A DNA stretch of 58,524 bases from Kribbella turkmenica. GTDB lineage: Bacteria > Actinomycetota > Actinomycetes > Propionibacteriales > Kribbellaceae. How positions within the stretch are numbered: position 1 is the first letter of the stretch; each line of letters starts with the position of its first letter. Shown here piece after piece: positions 36,132 through 43,102 of the stretch. Position numbers and translations under genes: made by a program. The notes under the pieces were generated by a model. The model was not told the DNA's origin and searched no databases. It saw only the letters and a list, made by a program, of their open reading frames with translations. The stretch covers positions 1-58,524 of the forward strand of contig NZ_SMKR01000020.1 in NCBI RefSeq assembly GCF_004348725.1, in the 5' to 3' direction.

Positions 36132-36160
36132 ATCTTGCTGTGAGAACGCTTTCACGTCAA
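36132..36160 (-). promoter_or_regulatory. GH16 promoter with LacI-type operator in its spacer
   Basis: On the minus strand TTGACG (36155-36160) and CAAGAT (36132-36137) are 17 bases apart. The spacer is almost filled by GTGAAAGCGTTCTCAC (36140-36155), an imperfect palindrome with a central CG. A bound repressor would block polymerase directly. The same site could also affect the divergent GH30 promoter 50 bases away. Confidence 0.75.
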
Positions 36161-36204
36161 GGTCGGGACTAAATACAAGACCTGAAAGAAGTCGTGGCAC
36201 GCCG

Positions 36205-36233
36205 TTGACACTCTTGTGTACCGATGGTTACCT
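36205..36233 (+). promoter_or_regulatory. Promoter of the GH30-GH18 transcript
   Basis: TTGACA (36205-36210) and TTACCT (36228-36233) are 17 bases apart. The transcript would begin near 36240, about 70 bases upstream of the GH30 start. Confidence 0.6.
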
Positions 36234-36308
36234 CGTGCTGACCACCTGTTGCGGCGCGGGCAGACGCCGGAACCCCTGAAACCCTTCCAGCCAAGGGAGA
36301 ACCGCCCC

Positions 36309-38201
36309 ATGCCCGCGAACGGGACCCTTCGTCGTGCCCGCCCCTGGCGACGACGCCTCCTGCCGGCCGCCGTCGCAGCCGCCTGCGTCGCCGCCGGACT
36401 CAGTGTCGGAAATCCGCCACCGGCGCAGGCCGCCGGCGAGCAGGTCAACATCTGGCTGACCACCACCAACGACTCCGCCGGCCGCACCGTGACCCGCGGT
36501 CTGCAGCCGCAGGCGCCGGTCACCTTCGGCCCGGCCGGCGGGACCGCGAACCAGACGATCACGGTCGACGAGAACACGACGTACCAGTCGTTCGAAGGGG
36601 GTGGCGCGTCGTTCACGGACAGCGCCGCCTGGCTGCTGAACAGCAGCAACACGATCACCGCGGCCACCCGCAACCAGGTGATGAAGGACCTGTTCGACCC
36701 GGTCGACGGGATCGGTCTGGCCTTCGTCCGCAACCCGATGGGTGCCTCCGACCTGGCCCGGTTCAACTACTCCTACGACGACACCTGCTGCGACTTGAAC
36801 GACTTCAGCATCGGCCACGACCTGACCGACGTCGTACCGCTGACCAAGCAGGCCCGGCAGCTGAACCCGGCGCTGAAGGTGAAGGGCGCGCCGTGGAGCT
36901 CGCCGGCCTGGATGAAGGACAACAACAAGTTCACCAACCGCGGCTGGCTGAAGTGGGAGTACTACCCGATGTACGCCCAGTACTTCGTCAGGTACGTCCA
37001 GCAGAACGAGGCCCAGGGCAACCACATCGACTACGTGTCGGTGCAGAACGAGCCGACCTGCTGCGGCACCGACGACACCGGCTACGCGTCGATGAACTGG
37101 AACGGTTCCGGCCTGCTCGAGTTCACCAAGAACCACCTGATCCCCGCGTTCCGGGCGGCCGGGATCACCACCAAGGTGATGATCCTCGACTACAACTGGG
37201 GCAACTACAACGACCTCGGTTCGGTGCCGCTGGCCGACGCCGCGCTGCGCAACGACCCGCTGTTCGGCGGGATCGCCTGGCACGGGTACGGCGGTGACGT
37301 GAACCTGCAGACCCAGGTGCACAACCAGTACCCGGCCGTGAACCACTACATGACCGAGCACTCCGGCGGGACCTGGATCCCGAACCAGCAGGTCGAGGAC
37401 ATGAACAACCTGATCGACTACACCAGGAACTGGAGCAGGTCCTGGGTGAAGTGGAGCCTCGCCCTCGACCAGAATCACCTGCCGTACGTCGGTGCCGGCT
37501 GCAACGTGTGCACGGGTCTGGTGACGGTGCAGCGTGGCGGCAGCCGCGCGGGCCAGGTCGACAAGACGGTCGAGTACTACACGATGGGTCACCTGACGAA
37601 GTTCGTGAAGCGGGGCGCGGTCCGGATCGAGTCCACCGCGAACAACTCGGTGAAGAACGTGGCCTGGAAGAACCCGGACGGCTCGAAGGCGCTGATCGCG
37701 TTCAACGCCACCGGAAGCTCGCAGTCGGTGCGGGTCAACTGGGGATCGCAGTCGTTCGTCTACACCCTGCCGACCAAGACGTCCGCGACGTTCACCTGGA
37801 CGGGTTCGCAAAGTGGTGGCGGCACGGGTACGCCGATCACCGGGCTGGCCGGCAAGTGCGTCGACGTCGCCGGCGCCAACAGCGCGGACGGCACCACCGT
37901 CCAGCTCTACGACTGCAACGGTACGGCGGCCCAGCAGTGGACCCGGCCCGGTGACGGGACGATCCGCGCGCTCGGCAAGTGTCTCGATGTCAGCGCCGGC
38001 TCCGTCGCCGACGGCGCTCGCGTCCAGCTCTACTCGTGCAACGGAAGTGCGGCCCAGCAATGGACCTATACGAGCGGGAGAGATCTCGTGAATCCGCAGG
38101 CGAACAAGTGTCTCGATGTCACCGGCAACAACTCCGCGAACGCGACGCCGCTGCAGATCTGGACCTGCACGGGCGCGGCGAACCAGAAGTGGAACGTCTG
38201 A
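36309..38201 (+). CDS. Secreted GH30 beta-glucanase (beta-1,6-type) with CBM13
   Basis: A 630-residue exported enzyme. The ATG at 36309 (GGGAGA upstream) opens a signal peptide of about 42 residues. The GH30 fold starts 'YQSFEGGGASFTDSAAWLL'; acid/base Glu248 is in 'VSVQNEPT' and nucleophile Glu350 in 'YMTEHSGG'. The associated beta-sandwich runs to about 500. Residues about 508-630 are a CBM13 beta-trefoil. GH30 includes glucosylceramidases and beta-1,6-glucanases; a bacterial secreted form beside GH16 and chitinase fits fungal beta-1,6-glucan best (inference). Its stop overlaps the GH18 start by one base, so the two are coupled. Confidence 0.9.
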   Translation: MPANGTLRRARPWRRRLLPAAVAAACVAAGLSVGNPPPAQAAGEQVNIWLTTTNDSAGRTVTRGLQPQAPVTFGPAGGTANQTITVDENTTYQSFEGGGASFTDSAAWLLNSSNTITAATRNQVMKDLFDPVDGIGLAFVRNPMGASDLARFNYSYDDTCCDLNDFSIGHDLTDVVPLTKQARQLNPALKVKGAPWSSPAWMKDNNKFTNRGWLKWEYYPMYAQYFVRYVQQNEAQGNHIDYVSVQNEPTCCGTDDTGYASMNWNGSGLLEFTKNHLIPAFRAAGITTKVMILDYNWGNYNDLGSVPLADAALRNDPLFGGIAWHGYGGDVNLQTQVHNQYPAVNHYMTEHSGGTWIPNQQVEDMNNLIDYTRNWSRSWVKWSLALDQNHLPYVGAGCNVCTGLVTVQRGGSRAGQVDKTVEYYTMGHLTKFVKRGAVRIESTANNSVKNVAWKNPDGSKALIAFNATGSSQSVRVNWGSQSFVYTLPTKTSATFTWTGSQSGGGTGTPITGLAGKCVDVAGANSADGTTVQLYDCNGTAAQQWTRPGDGTIRALGKCLDVSAGSVADGARVQLYSCNGSAAQQWTYTSGRDLVNPQANKCLDVTGNNSANATPLQIWTCTGAANQKWNV

Positions 38202-39571
38202 TGCGCCGGGCAGCGGCGGTGGCCGCGGCCTTCGTGCTGGGCGCGGGGCTGCTCGTCACGGCGACTCCCGCGCGGGCGGCGACCGGGACGATCACCGGGC
38301 TGGCCGCGAAGTGCGTCGATGTTGCCGGAGCCAACAGTGCGGACGGCGCCGTCGTACAGCTGTATGACTGCAACGGGACGGCGGCGCAGTCGTGGACCCG
38401 GTCGAGCGACGGCACGTTGCGGGCCTTGGGCAAGTGTCTCGACGTCAGCGGTGGCTCCACCGCGAACGGCGCGCGCGTGCAGCTGTGGACGTGCAACGGG
38501 ACCGCGGCTCAGCAGTGGACGTACACGTCCGGACACGACCTGGTGAACCCGCAGGCGAACAAGTGCCTCGATGTCACCGGCAACAACTCGGCGAACGCGA
38601 CGCCGCTGCAGCTATGGTCGTGCACCGGTGCCGCGAACCAGAAGTGGAACGCGCCGCCGGCCGACGACGGCCCGCCGCCGACGGGTGGCGCGCCGATGGC
38701 GGCGGCGCCGTACCTCTACCAGGGCTGGGGCAGCCCGCCGAATCCCGCGACCGTGATGAACGCGACCGGGGTGAAGTGGTTCACGATGGCGTTCATCCTG
38801 TCCAACGGGTACTGCAACCCGATGTGGGACGGGCAGCGTCCGCTCACCGGTGGTGTCGACCAGCAGGCGATCACCGCGATCCGCGCGAACGGCGGCGACG
38901 TCGTCGTCTCGGTCGGCGGCTGGTCCGGAAACAAGCTCGGCCAGAGCTGCGGCAGTGCCGGCGAGCTGGCGGCGGCGTACCAGAAGGTGATCAACGCCCT
39001 GTCGCTGAAGGCGATCGACGTGGACATCGAGGCCGGCGAGTTCACCAATGCGACGGTGCGGCAGCGGGTCATCGACGCGCTGAAGATCGTCGAGCAGAAC
39101 AACCCGGGGATCGCGACCTACCTGACCTTCGGTACGTCGACCACCGGGCCGGACAGCGACGGTCAGGACCTGATCCGGCGCGGTGCGGCCTCCGGGCTGA
39201 ACCTGGACGGCTGGGTGATCATGCCGTTCAACTTCGGCGGCGGCTCGACGAACATGGCCACGCTGACCCGGCAGGCGGCCGACGGGCTGAAGAACCGGGT
39301 CCGCGACGCCTACGGGCTGAGCGACGACGCGGCGTACCGCAAGATCGGCATCTCCTCGATGAACGGCGTCACCGACGTCGCCGGTGAGCGTGTCAACCTG
39401 TCCGACTTCGAGTCCATGCTGGCGTACGCGTCCCAGCACCACCTGGCCCGCTTCACCTTCTGGTCGGTCAACCGCGACCGCCCCTGTACCGGCGGTCCCG
39501 CCGACAGCTGCAGCGGCGTCCCCCAGCAACCCTGGGACTACACCAAGGTCATCGGCCGCTACCGCGGCTGA
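38201..39571 (+). CDS. Secreted GH18-family protein with N-terminal CBM13
   Basis: A 456-residue exported protein. Signal peptide about 1-26, CBM13 beta-trefoil about 28-150, a Pro-rich linker, then a GH18 barrel (about 165-455) of the bacterial class with 'WFTMAFILSNGYCNP', 'VVVSVGGWSG' and 'AIDVDIEAGEF'. The catalytic acid is Glu277 with Asp275 and Asp273, but the first Asp of the usual DxxDxDxE motif is Lys270, so activity is likely but may be altered. The start overlaps the GH30 stop (TGATG-type, one base). It completes a set of glucanases and chitinase that suits fungal walls. Confidence 0.88.
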   Translation: MRRAAAVAAAFVLGAGLLVTATPARAATGTITGLAAKCVDVAGANSADGAVVQLYDCNGTAAQSWTRSSDGTLRALGKCLDVSGGSTANGARVQLWTCNGTAAQQWTYTSGHDLVNPQANKCLDVTGNNSANATPLQLWSCTGAANQKWNAPPADDGPPPTGGAPMAAAPYLYQGWGSPPNPATVMNATGVKWFTMAFILSNGYCNPMWDGQRPLTGGVDQQAITAIRANGGDVVVSVGGWSGNKLGQSCGSAGELAAAYQKVINALSLKAIDVDIEAGEFTNATVRQRVIDALKIVEQNNPGIATYLTFGTSTTGPDSDGQDLIRRGAASGLNLDGWVIMPFNFGGGSTNMATLTRQAADGLKNRVRDAYGLSDDAAYRKIGISSMNGVTDVAGERVNLSDFESMLAYASQHHLARFTFWSVNRDRPCTGGPADSCSGVPQQPWDYTKVIGRYRG

Positions 39572-39669
39572 CGAAAGGGGGCGGGCCCCGCCAGCTCGCC
39601 CCCACCCGCGACCGCGCCTCTCGTCACCACCTCGCCGGGCGCCGGGCTCACCGCAGTCAGCGCCTTGCC

Positions 39670-39696
39670 GCCCCCGCGACGCAGCGTCGCGGGGGC
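39670..39696 (+). terminator. Strong terminator after the GH30-GH18 transcript
   Basis: GCCCCCGCGACGC and GCGTCGCGGGGGC are perfectly complementary 13-base arms with one base between (a real loop would open a few pairs). TCTCTGT follows. It lies about 100 bases after the GH18 stop and just before the MerR promoter. Confidence 0.75.
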
Positions 39697-39708
39697 TCTC
39701 TGTATGAA

Positions 39709-39740
39709 TTGACTCTCCGGTTACCGGAGGGTGGAGGTTA
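39709..39740 (+). promoter_or_regulatory. MerR-type promoter-operator
   Basis: TTGACT (39709-39714) is followed by the perfect 7+1+7 palindrome CTCCGGTTACCGGAG (39715-39729), and an AGGTTA -10 element lies at 39735-39740. The long spacer of 20 bases containing a dyad is the hallmark of MerR-regulated promoters, which the protein activates by untwisting. Transcription would start about at the ATG (39746), so the mRNA may be leaderless. Confidence 0.7.
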
Positions 39741-39745
39741 GGGAC

Positions 39746-40567
39746 ATGGCGGCTTTGGTGACGGTGGGGGAGTTCTCCCGCCTGACGCATCTGAGCGTGA
39801 AGACACTGCACCACTACCACGAGATCGGCCTGCTCGCGCCGGTCTCGGTCGACCCGTCGTCGGGTTACCGGCGGTACGGCACCACGCAGGTCGACACGGC
39901 ACTGCTGATCCGGCGGCTCCGGGAGCTCCGGATGCCACTGGCGGAGGTCCGTGAGCTCGTGGAGACGCCCGACAGCGCCCGCCGCGAGGAGACCCTGCGG
40001 GCTCACCTCGAGCGGATGGAGCAGGAGCTCGCGCACACCCGGGACGTCGTCACGTCGTTGCGCGAGATGCTGACCCCGGGGCAGCCGGCCCTGGACGTCG
40101 ACTACCGTTTCGTCCCCGCGTTCCGCGCGTACGGCGTCCGCGATCAGGTGGAACGCGAGCAGATCGGGCCGTGGTGCGAGCGGACCTTCGGCCGGCTCGG
40201 GGCGATCGGTGCGGAGTACGGGATCCTCGCGACGCCGGGAGCGACGTACAGCGACGACTTCTTCACCGAGGACACCGGCGAGGTGGTCGCGTTCCTCCCG
40301 GTCGCGCCCGACCAGGTGCCGGCCGACGGGGTCGAGATCGTCGACCTCCCAGGTGGATTCTTCGCGATCGGAGTACACAGCGGTCCGCTGAACGACTTCG
40401 ACCGCACCTACGGCGCGCTCGGCAGTCACGTCGCCGAACACTGTCAGGTCGCCCCCGGGCCGATCCGGGAGCTGTACGTCGTCAGTCCGGGCGACGTCGA
40501 CGACCCGGCCGCCTGGCGAACCGAGATCTGCTGGCCGATCCAGCGCATCCCCGCACCGAAAGGCTGA
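39746..40567 (+). CDS. MerR-family regulator with GyrI-like effector domain
   Basis: A 273-residue regulator. Residues about 4-72 are the MerR winged helix ('VTVGEFSRLTHLSVKTLHHYHEIGLL', 'SSGYRRY'), followed by the dimerisation coiled coil to about 115. Residues about 120-270 look like a GyrI/BmrR-type small-molecule-binding domain. ATG 39746 is preferred over GTG 39731 because GGAGG lies 8 bases upstream and the promoter -10 overlaps the alternative start. The VOC gene begins 2 bases after its stop, so the two form an operon that may respond to and handle a toxic compound. Confidence 0.9.
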   Translation: MAALVTVGEFSRLTHLSVKTLHHYHEIGLLAPVSVDPSSGYRRYGTTQVDTALLIRRLRELRMPLAEVRELVETPDSARREETLRAHLERMEQELAHTRDVVTSLREMLTPGQPALDVDYRFVPAFRAYGVRDQVEREQIGPWCERTFGRLGAIGAEYGILATPGATYSDDFFTEDTGEVVAFLPVAPDQVPADGVEIVDLPGGFFAIGVHSGPLNDFDRTYGALGSHVAEHCQVAPGPIRELYVVSPGDVDDPAAWRTEICWPIQRIPAPKG

Positions 40568-40569
40568 AC

Positions 40570-40920
40570 ATGTCCACCTCCATCGCCCAAGTCACCTTCG
40601 ACAGCGACAACCCGCGCGCCCTGGCCGAGTTCTGGTCGGGTGTGCTCCAGGAGCCGGTCGACGACTACGGCAACGAGTTCGTCGCCACCGTGGGCCGGTC
40701 GGGTGACGGCACCGGGCTGATGTTCATCAAGGTGCCCGAGGGACGCAGCGGCAAGAACCGCATCCATCTGGACCTCGTCACCGCCGAGTGGTCCACAGAG
40801 GTCGACCGCCTCGTCGGCCTCGGCGCCAAGCGGCTCGACGAGTACGACGAGTTCGACACGCACTGGATCACGTTCGCCGACCCGGAGGGCAACCTCTTCG
40901 ACCTCGCCGAACTGCGCTAG
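40570..40920 (+). CDS. VOC/glyoxalase-like protein
   Basis: A 116-residue protein of the vicinal-oxygen-chelate superfamily: 'VTFDSDNPRALAEFWSGVL', 'RIHLDLVTAEWSTEVDRLVGLGAKRL' and 'FADPEGNLFDLAE'. The His in 'IHLDL' and the terminal Glu are at places used for metal binding; the subfamily is often a drug-binding or resistance protein of unknown substrate. It is co-transcribed with the MerR regulator. Its TAG stop overlaps the TAG stop of the convergent next gene within CTAG. Confidence 0.87.
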   Translation: MSTSIAQVTFDSDNPRALAEFWSGVLQEPVDDYGNEFVATVGRSGDGTGLMFIKVPEGRSGKNRIHLDLVTAEWSTEVDRLVGLGAKRLDEYDEFDTHWITFADPEGNLFDLAELR

Positions 40921-41393
40921 CGGCTCGGCGGGTAGTACCGGGTTCCGTCGTACGTCGCCCGGCCGGCGTCGACCAACTCGTCCAGGCAGGCTCGTGCCTG
41001 CGTCGCCGGCCACCGGAAGGCGCGGCCGAGCTCGCCGGGCGTGGTCTCCAGCATCGTGTCGAGGAACTGCGCGGCCACTCCTGCGTGGTCGGTCCCGCCG
41101 CCGACGTCGAACTGGTCGCAGGTCAGCGCGATCAACGCGGCAGGCCAGCCGGATCCGGCCTCGTGAACGCCGGCTGTGGTGACCAGCAGATGCCGTTGGA
41201 GCTCGTTGATCGCGCGTTGGTATCGGCCTCGGTCGCCGATCAGCGCTCGGAGGGTTGCACTCGGCAATGGTTCGCACATGATCTGCTCCCACATTGCTGC
41301 GACTACTCGGCTAACCGCGTCCTCGAAGGGAACCAAGCCGCGTTGCTGCGACCGGGCCATGCGGACGATCTTGGGCAGCATCAGCTGCACCAC
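40917..41393 (-). CDS. AlkZ-related winged-helix protein, possibly N-terminally truncated
   Basis: A 158-residue protein. The central part ('RGRYQRAINELQRHLLVTTAGVHEAGSGW', 'LIALTCDQFDV') and the C-terminal 'LSRAFRWPATQARACLDELVDAGRA'-like winged helix (here 'LGRAFRWPATQARACLDELVDAGRA') resemble the C-terminal half of AlkZ-related proteins, cousins of the YcaQ/AlkZ DNA glycosylases. Those proteins are usually longer at the N-terminus, and no clear ribosome site precedes the start, so this may be a shortened copy. It lacks the catalytic QxQ motif of true AlkZ in the visible part. The function is uncertain. Confidence 0.55.
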   Translation of the reverse strand: MVQLMLPKIVRMARSQQRGLVPFEDAVSRVVAAMWEQIMCEPLPSATLRALIGDRGRYQRAINELQRHLLVTTAGVHEAGSGWPAALIALTCDQFDVGGGTDHAGVAAQFLDTMLETTPGELGRAFRWPATQARACLDELVDAGRATYDGTRYYPPSR

Positions 41394-41492
41394 GGCCCGA
41401 CCGGCACCTCACCGCCAGCCTTGGGCGTGCTCAGCGATCACTACCGCGGCCACCGGGGTCTCGATGGCCGCGCTTGAGGCAGGGGAGAAGAA

Positions 41493-41594
41493 GTGCACTT
41501 GTACGAAGTCGTCTTCGCATTGCTGTGCCTGCTTGCTGCGGCAGGCATCGGCGGGTTCCTTGCTGACCTGGCCGAAGATGTGAACGAGCAGTGA
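41493..41594 (+). CDS. 33-residue single-span membrane peptide
   Basis: A tiny gene with a good ribosome site (AGGGGAG, 5 bases before the GTG). It reads MHLYEVVFALLCLLAAAG, then 'IGGFLADLAEDVNEQ': one hydrophobic helix and a short acidic tail. Its stop overlaps the next start (GTGA), which strongly supports translation of both. I do not know its role; it is the first gene of a three-gene micro-operon. Confidence 0.6.
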   Translation: MHLYEVVFALLCLLAAAGIGGFLADLAEDVNEQ

Positions 41595-41797
41595 CGGCGA
41601 CCGCACTTGATGGGAGCCGCCTGAACCGGCGTAGAGTCCGAGTCTGGTTCGGCGAGCACGTCATCGCGCAGTACGTCGCTGAAGCTCCGCTTGCCGCCCG
41701 TTACGAGCAGGCAATGCGCAGGCGGTTCGCCGGACTGCGAGTCACCAACGATGTGCTTGGCGCGGCCTCCCCTTCACCGGAGGCGAGGAAGACCTGA
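41591..41797 (+). CDS. Small conserved actinobacterial protein, unknown function
   Basis: A 68-residue basic protein with 'LDGSRLNRRRVRVWFGEHVIAQYVAE', then 'RYEQAMRRRFAGLRVTND'. I recall similar short proteins in many actinobacteria next to resolvase-like and exported proteins, but no function. It overlaps the 33-residue gene by GTGA and is followed by the resolvase-like gene after one base. The conserved architecture suggests a real module. Confidence 0.65.
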   Translation: MTATALDGSRLNRRRVRVWFGEHVIAQYVAEAPLAARYEQAMRRRFAGLRVTNDVLGAASPSPEARKT

Positions 41798-41798
41798 G

Positions 41799-42107
41799 AT
41801 GGCCGATCACACCCGCCCACTGCTGATCGGCTACTTCCGCGAGATCTTCTTCGCCACCGCGCCCGAGAAGGCCGCCATCAGACGCAGGTTCACCGACTTC
41901 GCCGCCCGCGAGGGATTCGCGATGGACTCCATCTTGTGCGAGGACTTCGACCAGGCTCGGTCGGAGCTCGACCGGCTGATCGGGCTGGCCGAACTTCACG
42001 GCGTCTCCGCAGTCGTGATCTCGACACCCGATGACCTCGATCAGGATCAACGACGCCGACTCGAACGCGAGGCCGGAGTCCACATCCTGCTCGCACCATC
42101 CCCTTGA
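41799..42107 (+). CDS. Catalytically dead resolvase-like small protein
   Basis: A 102-residue protein whose order of motifs follows the serine-recombinase N-terminal domain: 'IGYFRE' where Y-x-R is kept but the catalytic Ser is lost, 'FAAREGFAMDSILCEDFDQARSELDRL', 'GVSAVVISTPDDLD' and 'EREAGVHILLA'. There is no DNA-binding C-terminal part. It is probably a regulator or scaffold, not a recombinase (inference). It follows the 68-residue gene by one base, with GGAGGCGAGG upstream. Confidence 0.65.
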   Translation: MADHTRPLLIGYFREIFFATAPEKAAIRRRFTDFAAREGFAMDSILCEDFDQARSELDRLIGLAELHGVSAVVISTPDDLDQDQRRRLEREAGVHILLAPSP

Positions 42108-42258
42108 TCAGACGGGACCAGGGGCGCCTGCCTCCTCAGGGCGCGCGGCCGCTGTGGGGTTCGTAGACTTGGTGGTGGCCGGTCGGGATGCTGGAGCGCT
42201 TTGCGACTCCTTCTGCTCCGGGCCCGTCCTGTTTTCAATTCCCAACCGCCCGTAGAGT
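42108..42258. other. Short intergenic stretch
   Basis: No gene or clear signal. A relatively A/T-rich patch (TGTTTTCAATTCCCAAC, about 42231-42247) separates the resolvase-like gene from the convergent MerR remnant. Confidence 0.3.
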
Positions 42259-42481
42259 TCAGTCGCCGGTGTGGCCACCGTAGGTAGCGATCTTGTACTC
42301 GGTCGCGGCAGAACGAGAGGTCAGTTCGCGGAGCTGGCGACGGATGGTGTCGCGATGCTGCAGAAGCATGTCGAGGCGGTGGCCGCTGCTGTCCCGGTCG
42401 ACGTGGACCAAGCCCGCCCGCTCGCAGTACCGCAGCGTGCGGGGAGATGTCCAGCAGGTCGGCCACCTCGGCGATCGTCAT
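42259..42481 (-). pseudogene. MerR-family regulator, frameshifted and internally deleted
   Basis: It starts 'MTIAEVADLLDISP', then a frame change is needed to continue 'LRYCERAGLVHVDRDSSGH'. The winged-helix wing and about 45 following residues are missing, and the frame resumes at 'RLDMLLQHRDTIRRQLREL' and ends 'YKIATYGGHTGD' before TGA. That ending is typical of MerR regulators of oxidoreductase genes. The gene cannot make a working regulator. Confidence 0.75.
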
Positions 42482-42711
42482 GGGTTCGTCGAAGTCGCCC
42501 TAGACGCCGGCGAGCACGAGGCTGATCGGCCCGCGACGGCGGTGGCGGTCATGATGGCGTCTCCGCGTTCACGGTGGTGGTGGTATCTGGTTCGAGCCGA
42601 TGCTGGCGAGAGCGCGCAACTCAGGGACGGCCTGCAGATTCGCGAGACGGCCGATTGCTCGCCGATAGGGCCACGCGCGTCAGCGGGGCGGGTGTAAACC
42701 GGATCGACGCG

Positions 42712-42924
42712 TCAGGCCCAGTCGGCACGCCGGAGGGCGAGCACGACACTCGGGTCGTCGTGCGGGCCGAGGCCCGCGTTCTCAACAAGGAGGTAAAGCT
42801 GTTGGGCGGCGGACGCGATCGGCGTCGCGACGTGCGCCTCGCGGGCGAGCGACGTGACGATCCCTATGTCCTTGACGAAGACGTCCAGCCGCGAGCGGAC
42901 CTCGGCGACGTCACATTGCGGTGA
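42712..42924 (-). pseudogene. C-terminal fragment of a 3-hydroxyisobutyrate/threonate-type dehydrogenase
   Basis: An open minus-strand stretch without a start codon reads 'RLDVFVKDIGIVTSLAREA', 'VATPIASAAQQLYLLVENAG' and 'DDPSVVLALRRADW' before TGA. This is the C-terminal helical domain of beta-hydroxyacid dehydrogenases (HIBADH/LtnD type), with the conserved 'KD' and 'PxxxAAxQLY' positions. About 220 N-terminal residues, including the NAD site, are absent. Confidence 0.7.
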
Positions 42925-43023
42925 TAAGTGGCGCTGGGCACCGCGGTCGGTTGGAGAGTCGCGACCAGGACCTTACAGGCCGCTTGCGGAGGACTGGCCA
43001 GCATCTACTAGACAGTGCCGTAT

Positions 43024-43057
43024 TGCAGATGTAACATCCGCAGTGCGGTACTGCAAT
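43024..43057. promoter_or_regulatory. Palindromic operator upstream of the 43.1-kb secreted protein gene
   Basis: GATGTAACATC (43028-43038) is a perfect 5+1+5 palindrome, nested in ATTGCAG/CTGCAAT arms (43022-43028 and 43051-43057). The 16-mer TGCAGATGTAACATCC recurs with two transitions at 51206-51221. Confidence 0.5.
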
Positions 43058-43102
43058 CCTCGCTCAAATGACCGTTCACCGCCCCACGGATGAGGAGACG
43101 AG

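Noticed and set aside
34861..38201. CRISPR array or tandem-repeat element suggested by repeated sequence
   Set aside because: The repeats are the three-fold CBM13 modules inside coding frames; no uniform spacers exist.
41799..42107. Active serine recombinase
   Set aside because: Only about 100 residues, catalytic serine missing, no zinc or helix-turn-helix part.
42108..42258. tRNA or attachment site in the A/T-rich patch
   Set aside because: No cloverleaf, no T-loop GGTTCRA in a pairing context and no second copy of the sequence nearby.
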